Source: JAPPKS01 sp963667895
Lineage (GTDB): Bacteria; Poribacteria; WGA-4E; PCPOR2b
Length of the DNA stretch: 64,000 nucleotides
Assembly (NCBI GenBank): GCA_965223985.1
Contig: OZ245030.1
Coordinates: 310,001 to 374,000 of the forward strand
Direction of reading: 5' to 3'
Part shown: one piece after another, positions 27,741 to 36,499 of the stretch
How the letters are laid out: each line of letters begins with the position of its first letter
Numbering within the stretch: position 1 is the stretch's first letter
Translations under genes and position numbers: made by a program
Notes under the pieces: model-generated
Told to the model about the DNA's origin: nothing
The model's database searches: none
What the model saw: the letters and a program-made list of their open reading frames with translations, nothing else

Positions 27741-28529
27741 GTGTCTTTAACAAAATATGGTGCAGTGGTGAATGAAGAGTTTATCCGCTTTATTCATAGG
27801 CTTTCTGATGAAAGCGCACACGTCATCAAACCTCACTTCGCTGCTTTGAATTTTGAGGTTGAAATGAAAGAAGATGAAACACCTGTAACACTGGCGGATC
27901 GTCAAGCCGAAGAAGTGATGCGCGATCTGATACGAAGGGAATTCCCCAACCACGGCATCATCGGAGAGGAGTATGGGAGCGAAAATGAGGCGGCTGAGTT
28001 TGTCTGGATTCTTGACCCAATAGACGGCACAATCTCGTTCGCAAGCGGGTGCCCACTGTTCGGCACACTGATTTGTCTGCTTCACGAAGAACGACCTATA
28101 TTGGGAGCAATCAACCAACCGATTTTAGACCTATTATGTCTTGGCGATAACAATCAAACAACCGTTAACGGAAACCGAGTGCAGATGAGAACAGTTGACA
28201 AGCTTTCTGAAGCAACCCTGCTGACAACTGATGTTTTGAGTGTTCCCAAATACCAAGAGAAGGCGGGGTTTGAGAATTTGGTTCAGAAAATAAAGTATTT
28301 TCGAACGTGGGGAGACTGCTACGGTTATTTGTTGCTCGCATTTGGGGGAGCAGACATCATGCTCGATCCTATCGTGAATCCGTGGGACATCCTTCCGGTT
28401 ATTCCGATAATTCAAGGCGCCGACGGGGTAATTACATCGTGGGATGGAGGTGACGCTGCTCGTGGAACTTCTTGTGTCGCTGCAAATAAGAGATTGCACC
28501 CGCTTGTGATGGAAATCCTAAAAACTTAG
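27741..28529 (+). CDS. Inositol monophosphatase family phosphatase, HisN-like
   Basis: Metal-dependent phosphatase. Motifs are VTLADRQAEEVMRDLI, the metal ligand Glu in GIIGEEYGSE, DPIDGTISFASGCPLFGTL (most members have DPIDGTKSF), and NPWDILPVIPII near the end. The SGxPLFGTLIxLL pattern is closest to histidinol-phosphatase HisN of this family, so histidine biosynthesis is a reasonable guess. The start is taken as GTG 27741, one base after acyP, giving 262 residues; the upstream in-frame extension overlaps acyP and is not needed. Confidence 0.82.
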   Translation: MSLTKYGAVVNEEFIRFIHRLSDESAHVIKPHFAALNFEVEMKEDETPVTLADRQAEEVMRDLIRREFPNHGIIGEEYGSENEAAEFVWILDPIDGTISFASGCPLFGTLICLLHEERPILGAINQPILDLLCLGDNNQTTVNGNRVQMRTVDKLSEATLLTTDVLSVPKYQEKAGFENLVQKIKYFRTWGDCYGYLLLAFGGADIMLDPIVNPWDILPVIPIIQGADGVITSWDGGDAARGTSCVAANKRLHPLVMEILKT

Positions 28530-28670
28530 CGGAGTCTACTAACGGCAATTTTCTAGTGATCATAGGTGGGTTTCAGCCGTAAACCCGAGGAGCGTTGATA
28601 CCCTTGCACATTTTGTAATTTTTCTACTTACTTCCAAAGAAATTTGGCATCGGCAATAATCATCTTTTTG

Positions 28671-28700
28671 TTGCAATTGAGTGACAGGATATAGTATACT
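28671..28700 (+). promoter_or_regulatory. Promoter-like pair with overlapping palindrome
   Basis: TTGCAA is followed after 18 bp by TATACT. The same TTGCAA/TATACT pair occurs in both pyrimidine promoters of this window (17-bp spacer), which supports it as a local housekeeping form. The -10 box lies inside the ATAGTATACTAT palindrome, a possible repressor site. Confidence 0.45.
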
Positions 28701-29100
28701 ATTTGAAAATATAGTAGCGTGACAGTGTTTCTAGTCCGCTTACTTCATGATTAGGTCTGGACGAGCCTGCGACACAACCGAGTTTCGGCTCAATTTGCGC
28801 GAATAGATGGCGTAGTTTACCTACCGATAGTCGGTGTGACCTGGCGAATTCGAAACCTTCGGTAAGTCACTCGGACAGTGTGATAGAATCTGCCGGAAGG
28901 CTTCGCAATTTGGTGAGGATTTCTTACGAGTTTGCGCGACGTTTTATTCTATCCTTGGATTTGGAAGGGTATGGCGTTGTGTGCGTTGAGCGGGAAGCAT
29001 AGCGACCCGTTCACGAAAGGGATGTGGCGGCGGTTGTGTTAGGAAGCTACATTCCTACAACGGTGTTTAGGTGATAATCGCCTTGGCACCAACCCTAACA

Positions 29101-29120
29101 TGTTGGTAAATACACCAACA
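29101..29120 (+). promoter_or_regulatory. Leader hairpin before the first LamG gene
   Basis: TGTTGGT pairs perfectly with ACCAACA around a 6-nt AAATAC loop, ending a few bases before the GGAGG ribosome site of the LamG gene. It may protect the mRNA or affect ribosome access. Confidence 0.5.
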
Positions 29121-29139
29121 AAAATGGAGGTATTATCAA

Positions 29140-30015
29140 ATGAAATCAAGTCTAAAAACTCTGGCATATGTCAGCATTGCTGCATTTATCGGGTGCATGC
29201 TTGCAGCCCCGACTTATGCTGCGCTGGACCCCGCTGACATTGTCGCAATTTGGCTCTTTGATGACGGCGAAGGCAATAAAGCCGAAGATGCTTCGGGTAA
29301 CCCCAACATGAGCGGCACGCTGATGGGCGGAGTTAACGATAGCGACAACCTAAGACCGCAGTGGGTTGATGGTAAGTTCGGCGGTGCTTTGAAACTTGAA
29401 GGTGAAGGCAGCATTGTCAACGTCCCGAGCTTCAACAAGGATGATCGCTTGGGTCCTGACGAGGACGATGAGGCTGGCGGCAATCTGCCCGACGAGACAA
29501 CAATTACCATAACCATATGGGCGCAGCGACTCGATAAACTCGGAAGCGGGGCGAAGAGGGATCTCTTCTCCTATGAGCCCGGCGGTCCATGGGATAACCG
29601 AATTTTGGTCCACTATCCATGGGATGACGGCGCGGGCGAGTTTATCATGTGGCAGTATGGTAAACCTTTCCAGGGCACAAACTGGGAGTTTCCTGCGAAC
29701 GGCGGGGAGATGAATCACTACGCGTTTACAGCCAACGGTGAAGAGACGGTCATATTCCAGAATGGTGAATTTGTCCATTTAGGTGCTGGTGCGAAACCTT
29801 TTGTTCGGACCGTTGAACACGGTCCCTGGCACATAGGTGGGAGGTTCGGCTCTTCTGCTCAGGTAACAGTTGACGACATCGGGGTATTCAGCAAAGTACT
29901 GAGCGACGATGAGATTGCATCCATCATGCAGAAAGGGCTTGCCATCGCTGCCCTCGGTGTTGAACCGGCTGAGAAATTATCGATAACTTGGGGAGAGATA
30001 AAGTCTGTCAAATAG
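29140..30015 (+). CDS. Exported LamG/concanavalin-fold protein with C-terminal TWG motif
   Basis: A 291-residue secreted protein. The signal peptide ends near APTYA. A LamG/concanavalin A-like jelly roll follows, recognisable from DPADIVAIWLFDDGEGNKAE, DASGN, WVDGKFGGALKLEGEGS, a long acidic loop (LGPDEDDEAGGN), MNHYAFTANGEETVIFQNGE and VDDIGVFSKVLSDDEIASIM. Such domains usually bind sugars or matrix. The last residues, VEPAEKLSITWGEIK, match the tail motif of the PD40 proteins further on. Strong GGAGG ribosome site. It is followed by a clear terminator and then by a tandem paralogue. Confidence 0.85.
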   Translation: MKSSLKTLAYVSIAAFIGCMLAAPTYAALDPADIVAIWLFDDGEGNKAEDASGNPNMSGTLMGGVNDSDNLRPQWVDGKFGGALKLEGEGSIVNVPSFNKDDRLGPDEDDEAGGNLPDETTITITIWAQRLDKLGSGAKRDLFSYEPGGPWDNRILVHYPWDDGAGEFIMWQYGKPFQGTNWEFPANGGEMNHYAFTANGEETVIFQNGEFVHLGAGAKPFVRTVEHGPWHIGGRFGSSAQVTVDDIGVFSKVLSDDEIASIMQKGLAIAALGVEPAEKLSITWGEIKSVK

Positions 30016-30098
30016 TTTCCCCTTGTAACCCCTTAACCCAAGCACTGTGAGTAATAAAAGTGATAACGCTTAGGAACTCGCGGCGCTTATTTAGGTCC

Positions 30099-30142
30099 AA
30101 AAAAAGCCCGTCCTGCACGAGTGTGTAGGATGGGTTTTTTTT
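30099..30142 (+). terminator. Intrinsic terminator after the first LamG gene
   Basis: An A run and CCCGTCCT pair with AGGATGGG and a run of eight T residues, with a 12-nt loop. It lies 84 nt after the stop codon and is a textbook rho-independent terminator. Confidence 0.85.
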
Positions 30143-30200
30143 AGCGGTAAGTATTTCGAGCAGCCTACACCGTACCGGGTGTAGAAGGAGGCAATGCCAA

Positions 30201-31294
30201 ATGAAGTCGACGCAAAGAACGCTGGCATGCGTCAGCAGTGTTGCATTCATCGGGCTGATGCTTACAGTCTCGACTAATGCGGCTATAGACCCCGCCGACA
30301 TCATCGCAGTTTGGCTCTTTGATGAGGGCGAAGGCGACGTAGTCGAAGATGCTTCGGGCAACCCCAAAGAGGCATGGACGGCACGTTGGTAGGCGGTCCG
30401 AACGATGACAATCGCCACAGACCAAAGTGGGTTGACGGCAGGTTGGTAGGCGGTCCGAACGATGACAATCGCCACAGACCAAAGTGGGTTGACGGCAGGT
30501 TGGTAGGCGGTCCGAACGATGACAATCGCCACAGACCAAAGTGGGTTGACGGCAGGTTGGTAGGCGGTCCGAACGATGACAATCGCCACAGACCAAAGTG
30601 GGTTGACGGCAGGTTCGGCAAAGCTCTGAAATGCGAAGGTGTTGGCAGCGTTATCAGCATCCCGATTTTCAACGAGGATGAGCGCTTGGGTCCTGACGAG
30701 GATGATTTGGCGGACGGCAATCTTCCCGACGAGACAGCAATTACCATAACCGCGTGGGTGCAGCGCAACGATAAAATCGGCAGCGCGGCGCAGAAAGATC
30801 TCTTCTCCTTTGAGCCGGGCGGTCCATGGGACAAACGTATTTTGGTGCACTTTCCGTGGGATGACGGCGAGGGCGAATTTGTCCTTTGGCAGTACGGCAA
30901 ACCGGCCCCGTTCGGTCACTGGCGGTTTCCTGCAAACGGCGGGAAGATGAATCACTACGCCTTTACAGGCAACAGTGAAGAGACAGTCATATACCAGAAC
31001 GGTGAATTTGTGAATCTGGGCCCCGGCGCTAGCCCGTTAGTTCGAACCGATGCACACGGAGCCTGGCACATCTGCGGCAGATTCGGTTCTTCTGCTCAAG
31101 TCACAGTGGATGACATCGGTGATTTCAGCCGGGTTTTGAGCAAGGGCGAGATTGCCTCTATCATGCAGGACGGGCTTGCAGTTGCTGCTGCTGCGCTTGA
31201 TGTTGAACCGGCTGAAAAACTATCAACGACGTTGGGGGCAGATAAAGACCAGCAAATAACTAAGACATATCTGCCCTTAACGGCAACGTTGTGA
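30201..31294 (+). pseudogene. Second LamG protein, frameshifted, with in-gene minisatellite
   Basis: Tandem paralogue of the preceding LamG gene. The first frame gives a signal peptide and DPADIIAVWLFDEGEGD, then stops at TAG 30390-30392. The rest, from MDGTLVGGPNDDNRH at 30374, lies in the next frame and runs to 31294. One missing base near 30370-30373 (GAGGC instead of GAGGGC, for example) would join them. Four exact copies of a 19-residue unit (LVGGPNDDNRHRPKWVDGR) replace the single copy in the paralogue. The remaining LamG core is well conserved. The tail motif has decayed to VEPAEKLSTTLGADK followed by about 17 extra residues. The ribosome site AAGGAGG is intact. It could still be made if the frameshift is an error or phase-variable. 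Confidence 0.8.
30386..30613 (+). repeat. 57-bp x 4 exact tandem repeat
   Basis: Four copies starting at 30386, 30443, 30500 and 30557 appear identical. The period of 57 is a multiple of three, so the number of copies can change without shifting the frame. Each unit encodes 19 residues (start LVGGPNDDNR). Identity between copies implies recent expansion or ongoing homogenisation. Confidence 0.95.
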
Positions 31295-31343
31295 GCAATG
31301 TTAGCCCTTAACAACTCCCGGCGTTCAGAGTGGAATTGGTTAG

Positions 31344-31379
31344 GGAAAAACCCGTCGTGTGCACGGGATGGGTTTTTCC
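31344..31379 (+). terminator. Intrinsic terminator after the second LamG gene
   Basis: GGAAAAACCC pairs with GGGTTTTTCC, with further inner pairing of CGTG and CACG. It lies 50 nt after the stop codon. The A/T-rich outer stem makes it likely to act in both directions. Confidence 0.8.
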
Positions 31380-31421
31380 TTATCCGTTTAAAATTTTTGC
31401 GATGATAGAAGAAATTCTCAA

Positions 31422-32591
31422 ATGATATGGAATGTACCATTTCTAGCAGGTGTAGTTTTGTTGCTGTCTGCGGCGGGAGCAAATGGAGCCACAGTGGCGA
31501 GAATCGAGACTCATCAGGCTGCTCGCGCTTACGACGAAGGACAGCGCGCTATTTTTCATCGAGATTATGAAAAGGCGCAGGCAGCATTCGAGCGCGCTGT
31601 TGCGCTTGACTCGTCACTTGCGGACGGACACTATTACTTGGGAATGGTTTACGGGACGCAACAACAGTGGCACAGGGCAGCCCAAGCATTTCAACAAGCT
31701 ACGATTGCGGATCCGAACTACATTGAAGCCTTCTACAAATTGGGCGATACATATCTGAAAGTGCTTGCGCGCGCATCGGAGGCGGTTCCGCCGCTTCAAA
31801 GAGCAGTTCAGATGGATCCTCACCATGCGGAGAGCCATCGACTCTTGGGTATAGCGTACTTCCGGCAGCAGCGCCTTGATGATTCGATTAATGAGCTCCA
31901 ACGCGCCATAGAACTTGACCCGTCGCGTGGAGAGGCGTTTTATACGCTCGGCTTGGCTTATTTTCAGCTAGGCGCCTTTGAATCTGCGAGTGTACACTTC
32001 AGACAGATAATCGAGAAAGATCCGTTCCATGCCAAGGCATACTTGAGCCTTGGAAATTGCTATCGCCGTATGGACAGATTACAAGATGGAGAGCAGGCTT
32101 TAGTAACCTTTCAAAGGCTAACCCGAGAGGAGGAAGAGATGGAGCATCTCCAAGGCCTAGTAGGCAGCGACGCCACAAACCATGATGCATGGTATCAGCT
32201 AGGTCGGGTTCAGTTGAGACGGGCACAATGGAGTGCTGCCACGTTCGCGTTTGAAAAGTGCATCGCGCTCAACCCGCAATCCGTACGCGGCTACGAAGCG
32301 TTAGGATACGTTTATTTCAAATTGAAAGCTTACTGGAAGGCAATGGAGGTATATCAAGAGGTTGTTAAGCAACGTCCAAATGTCGCGACATATCGGAACA
32401 GTCTGGGCGGTATTTACTTGATGAATGGGACATACCCCGAAGCCATTGAACAGTTTCAAACGGCGATTCGTCTAAACCCTTCCGAATCACGTTTTCACCT
32501 GAATCTATCGAAAACTTATGAGCTCGCAGGGGAAAACGAAAAGGCGAAAGAAGAATACCGCCTTTATCAGCGCCTCTCATCTGAAAAATAA
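31422..32591 (+). CDS. Exported TPR protein
   Basis: A 389-residue protein with a signal peptide (FLAGVVLLLSAAGANGA) and about nine or ten tetratricopeptide repeats. Each has the typical W/Y-LG-Y/F-A-P spacing, for example ADGHYYLGMVYGTQQQWHRA and AEAFYTLGLAYFQLG-like units ending in LDP or NP. TPR arrays scaffold protein complexes. The FGE-like gene begins 11 bp after its stop and an ASPIC gene comes next, so the three are probably one operon starting after the LamG terminator. Confidence 0.85.
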   Translation: MIWNVPFLAGVVLLLSAAGANGATVARIETHQAARAYDEGQRAIFHRDYEKAQAAFERAVALDSSLADGHYYLGMVYGTQQQWHRAAQAFQQATIADPNYIEAFYKLGDTYLKVLARASEAVPPLQRAVQMDPHHAESHRLLGIAYFRQQRLDDSINELQRAIELDPSRGEAFYTLGLAYFQLGAFESASVHFRQIIEKDPFHAKAYLSLGNCYRRMDRLQDGEQALVTFQRLTREEEEMEHLQGLVGSDATNHDAWYQLGRVQLRRAQWSAATFAFEKCIALNPQSVRGYEALGYVYFKLKAYWKAMEVYQEVVKQRPNVATYRNSLGGIYLMNGTYPEAIEQFQTAIRLNPSESRFHLNLSKTYELAGENEKAKEEYRLYQRLSSEK

Positions 32592-32602
32592 ACCAGTTTA
32601 CG

Positions 32603-33466
32603 ATGTCAACTAACTATCGTATCACCCTGTATATATTTTGTACCTTAGGAGTTGTCCTGAATCTCCTGACAACCGAAGTGCGCTCTGTGTCGGCTGAACG
32701 CCAGAAACCTTTGGCGCCACCTGACGGGATGGTGTTTATCCCCGCCGGAAAATTCACCATGGGCGACGATGCAGGAGGGATCGGTACAAAACCAGCACAC
32801 CATATTTCGCTTGATGCGTATTACATGAACAAACATGAGGTCACCAACGCGGAATATTATTCCTTCTGGATTGCCGATGGCGGAGAAAACAGCGCGAATA
32901 CCCCTGTTAGTTACGGTGAGGAGAGCGGTATCGGGGATTGGTTACTAATCGCACAGACGAAGCCGAATTATCCGGTCGTCGGGATTTCCTGGGGCGCTGC
33001 TGACGCCTACGCGAAGTGGGTGAAGAAACGACTGCCGACCGAAGCGGAGTGGGAAAACGCGGCGCGCGGAACGGACGAGCGTGTTTGGCCCTGGGGAAAC
33101 GCCTTCTTCGTTTCGATTGGCGGGGTAAATGTCCACGCTAATGTGTGGAATGGGCAAGATGGTTATGACAACGGTCTAGCACCTGTAGGGAACTATCCAA
33201 CTGGTGCAAGTCCATGTGGCGTATTTGATATGGGAGGGAATGTCTGGGAGTGGGTTGCAGATTGGTTTTCCGAATCGTACTACTACCGGAGCCCTTCACA
33301 AAATCCAACAGGTCCTGAAGTGGGTAGCCGCCGTGTAGTGCGCGGCGGATCATGGGCTAATGGAGCACAATTAGCCCGATGTATGACGCGCATGGGACAC
33401 CATCCTGCAATCGGAACGAGTTTTATTGGCTTTCGTCTGGCAAAGGACATCGACAATCAACAGTAG
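32603..33466 (+). CDS. Formylglycine-generating enzyme/SUMF1-family exported protein
   Basis: Signal peptide, then a complete FGE-sulfatase/C-type-lectin-like domain: GMVFIPAGKFTMGDDAGG, AYYMNKHEVTNAEYYSF, PVVGISWGAADAYAKWV, RLPTEAEWENAARG, GNVWEWVADWF and RRVVRGGSWANG. True FGEs oxidise a Cys of sulfatases. Only one Cys (in SPCGVFDMGG) and another in QLARCMTRMG are seen in the conserved core, so a catalytic or a purely binding role are both possible. No sulfatase gene lies nearby. It stands between a TPR and an ASPIC gene on one likely transcript. Confidence 0.87.
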   Translation: MSTNYRITLYIFCTLGVVLNLLTTEVRSVSAERQKPLAPPDGMVFIPAGKFTMGDDAGGIGTKPAHHISLDAYYMNKHEVTNAEYYSFWIADGGENSANTPVSYGEESGIGDWLLIAQTKPNYPVVGISWGAADAYAKWVKKRLPTEAEWENAARGTDERVWPWGNAFFVSIGGVNVHANVWNGQDGYDNGLAPVGNYPTGASPCGVFDMGGNVWEWVADWFSESYYYRSPSQNPTGPEVGSRRVVRGGSWANGAQLARCMTRMGHHPAIGTSFIGFRLAKDIDNQQ

Positions 33467-33500
33467 TCAATCGGAAGAATTCGACTCAAATCTCACGCTC

Positions 33501-35152
33501 ATGTCTGCAGCGGTGCTCATGCTGATATGCCTGAACGTATGTGCAGATGTGCATCGGATTCAGTTCATTGATGTGACAGCAGAGGCGGGGATTCAGTTTC
33601 GGCACGAGAATGGGGCAAAGGGTGATTACCATTTGCCCGAGCAGCTCGGCGCTGGCGGAGCGTTCTTTGACTATGACACCGATGGGGATCGCGATCTTTA
33701 TCTCGTCAACAGTGGTGATTTGCCAGGAGGACCGTCTAAGGGAACGTACACAAGTGTTCTCTATCGCAACAATGGCGATGGCACATTCACGAATGCCACC
33801 AGTGGGCAGGCGCGGGAAACATCGGGAATTATGGTATTGGTGCTGCTTGCGGCGATTACGACAATGATGGGGACCCCGATTTATACGTGACGAACTTTGG
33901 TCGCAATGTGCTCTATCGGAACGATGGGGAAGGCGATTTTACGGATGTAACCGAGGTCGCGGGGGTGGGTGACCCATTGTGGGGCAGCAGCGCCACTTTT
34001 CTTGATTACGACCGCGACGGGAACCTCGATCTCTACGTTGTAAACCATTTGCGGTATTCGCTGGATATTCCCCACGCTGCTTGTGAAGTCGACGGGATAC
34101 GCATTCTCTGTCACCCCAAGAATTTCGACGGAGCGCCCGATCAACTTTATCACAACAATGGGGATGGCACGTTCACGAACGTCACCGTAGCCTCAGGTTT
34201 CAAAGCTATTGAAGGACGCCATAGCGGGAAAGGATTGGGCGTCGTCGCAGCGGATTTCAACAGTGACGGCGAAATAGATATCTATGTCGCCAACGACGAT
34301 ACCCCAAACTACCTTTACTACAACAACGGAGACAGTACATTCACCGAGATGGGGCTTTTAGCTGGCTGCGCTTATAGCTTCAATGGAGTGGCACAGGCTG
34401 GTATGGGAGTTGATGCAGGCGACTATAATGGCGACGGGTTTCAGGACATCTTTGTTACCAACCTATCCTATGAAACGAACGCACTCTACCAAAACAACGG
34501 GGATGGTACGTTTTCTGATGTGATTTACGGCGCCCATCTAGGGGAGGAGAGCTTCCTGTCTGTAGGATTCGGGACGCGCTTTTTTGATTATGATAACGAT
34601 GGATATCTGGATATCTTCATCCCGAACGGACATATAATCGACAATATTGCGCAGGTAACAGACACTCTCACGTATGCACAGCGCAATCAACTTTTTCATA
34701 ACAACGGAGATGGTACATTCACCGAGGTGTCGTCCAACTCGGGAACGTATTTTCAGCGAGAAAGTGTCAGCCGTGGCGCAATCTTTGGGGATTACGACAA
34801 CGATGGCGATATCGATATAGTTACGACACAAGTGAATCAGCCCGCGGAATTACTGCGTAACGAAGGCGGTAATCTTCACAACTGGCTGCGGGTCAAGCTT
34901 GTGGGCGTGATTACCAATCGGGACGGCATCGGTGCTCGGCTGACATTGACGGCGGGCTCTCAGTCGTGGGTTCAAGAGGCGCGCGCTGGGTCAAGTATTC
35001 TGTGTAGCAATGATCCACGTTGTTTCTTTGGTCTTGGCGATTTTGCCGTAGTGAATCGCCTTGAGATTCTTTGGCCGAGTGGAATATTACAAATTCTGAA
35101 AAACCTTGCGCCGAATCAGGAGATTGTCGTCATAGAGCCCAGTGGTGAGTAG
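33501..35152 (+). CDS. Exported FG-GAP/ASPIC-UnbV protein with one frameshift
   Basis: Second CRTAC1-like protein. A signal peptide (MSAAVLMLICLNVCA) starts at ATG 33501. FG-GAP blades include GGAFFDYDTDGDRDLYLVN, then after a frame change DYDNDGDPDLYVTNFG, DYDRDGNLDLYVVNH, DFNSDGEIDIYVAND and DYNGDGFQDIFVTN. The end is an ASPIC/UnbV domain with GSSILCSNDPRCFFGLG and NRLEILWPSG. The frame stops at 33890, but restoring one G in the run near 33806 (AGTGGGCAGG) joins it smoothly to the rest. The two halves together have the normal length (~550 residues). A homopolymer sequencing error is therefore as likely as a real mutation. Confidence 0.82.
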
Positions 35153-35381
35153 ATTGCTAACAGCATTGATGAAGTATGCGATAACTAAAGCTCCAACGGA
35201 GGCTTGAGCAAGTTCTAGACCTTTCGAGATTCGACACGCAAACCATTACCGCGATTTAACGACTTGAACAAGTCTGTATCTGAAGTAAGTGTGAGAAGAC
35301 CGGAGAAACCGTGGTTCAAAAGATCTCTCGGAATTCCGGACTCCTCGGTAGAGTTTCAACTACACAAAGGGGTGATACGCT

Positions 35382-36431
35382 ATGCAAATCAGACAAGTTG
35401 TGCAGATTCGGAACCTATGCGCGCCTGTTGTGTTCATGGGCGTGCTTATCTTGAACGGTGTTGTCCTGATAGTGAGCGCACGGGCACAAGCGCCTGTTGT
35501 GCCAACGATCGTGGTTGGTACCAACGGGTTGGGTGGTGAGGTTGGAATTTGGTCAATGGATCCGGCTGGTCAGAATGAACTTCTGCTTCTAGAGATTGGC
35601 GGGGAACCTGTACCTACGGGCTTGGTATGGTCCCCAAACGGTGAAATGCTAGCTTTCCATACTGAATTGACGAACAACATTGACATCTATACGGTGAGAG
35701 CTGACGGCAAGAATCTCCGAAGGCTCACCGAGCACGAGGCGGCAGATATCTGGCCGACTTGGCACCCCAGCGGTCAAAAGCTCGCTTTCGCCACCAATCG
35801 CGACGGGAACTTTGAAATCTATACGATGACGGCTCAAGGAAACGTCGGCGCGAATCTCACTGCAGATGCCGCGCCCGACACCGAACCGTCATGGTCGCCA
35901 GATGGCCGAAAGATTGCGTTCTCGACCAAGCGAGGTCGGACGATTGCAGACATCTATGTGATGGATTCGAACGGTGAAAACCTGCAGAATCTCAGCAATC
36001 ACAAGGGCCAAGACATCCAACCCAGGTGGTCACCTGATGGTCAAACGTTGGCTTGGGTGTCTCGCCGGGATGGAACAGGCGACGTTAACCTCATCGATCC
36101 AGATGGCGAGAATCAGCGGTGGGTCAAGAGCACAGAGGAAAAGAAGGACGCTACGTGGTCTCCGGACGGAAAAAGCATAGCCTCCCTGTCATTTCCACAG
36201 GGTATCTTTATTTACAACGAGATCGACAATCTTGGCGCCGGGGAAACCTTTGAAGCGGAGCTCAAGGCGGCTGATAATTTCGTACAGATTATGGTGCTAG
36301 ATAAAGGCAAACGCGCCCGATCTCCAGCTTGGTTCGATCCCGCTTTTGCTGCGCCACCTTTCGGTGTCTCGCCCGATGAAAAGCGCCCGTTAACTTGGGG
36401 ATGGCTCAAACAGTTGGGACCAAGCAATTAA
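35382..36431 (+). CDS. Exported TolB-like PD40 beta-propeller protein, paralogue 1
   Basis: A 349-residue secreted protein with a signal peptide (near VLIVSARAQA) and six PD40/WD40-like blades of the TolB type, such as WSPNGEMLAFHTE, WHPSGQKLAFATNRDG, WSPDGRKIAFSTKRGRT and WSPDGQTLAWVSRRDG. Each blade is followed by a DIYVM/NGENL step. The C-terminal region carries SPAWFDPAF and the motif VSPDEKRPLTWGWLK shared with the other two PD40 proteins and the LamG protein. ATG 35382 has AAAGGGGTGA upstream. It is probably a periplasmic or surface propeller; the partner is not known. Confidence 0.87.
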   Translation: MQIRQVVQIRNLCAPVVFMGVLILNGVVLIVSARAQAPVVPTIVVGTNGLGGEVGIWSMDPAGQNELLLLEIGGEPVPTGLVWSPNGEMLAFHTELTNNIDIYTVRADGKNLRRLTEHEAADIWPTWHPSGQKLAFATNRDGNFEIYTMTAQGNVGANLTADAAPDTEPSWSPDGRKIAFSTKRGRTIADIYVMDSNGENLQNLSNHKGQDIQPRWSPDGQTLAWVSRRDGTGDVNLIDPDGENQRWVKSTEEKKDATWSPDGKSIASLSFPQGIFIYNEIDNLGAGETFEAELKAADNFVQIMVLDKGKRARSPAWFDPAFAAPPFGVSPDEKRPLTWGWLKQLGPSN

Positions 36432-36499
36432 CAGTTCCTAGAATCCAGCATCAATTTAATGGATAGCGAAAAGCACGACTGCGAAGATGAGAAGAGTTC

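Larger units (their letters stand above)
28530..29139. other. 610-bp intergenic region before the LamG pair
   Basis: No gene is visible. It contains a promoter-like pair (28671-28700) over a 12-bp perfect palindrome ATAGTATACTAT (28691-28702), with a further ATATAGTA half copy just downstream. A small hairpin TAGGAA/TTCCTA lies near 29040. A leader hairpin at 29101-29120 is listed separately. The length and structures suggest a regulated 5' leader. Confidence 0.45.

Noticed and set aside
30165..30596. Antisense repeat protein opposite the second LamG gene
   Set aside because: It is the mirror of the 57-bp minisatellite; any frame without stops in one unit stays open through all copies.
30386..30613. 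CRISPR array
   Set aside because: The repeats are contiguous, with no spacers, and lie in a coding frame.
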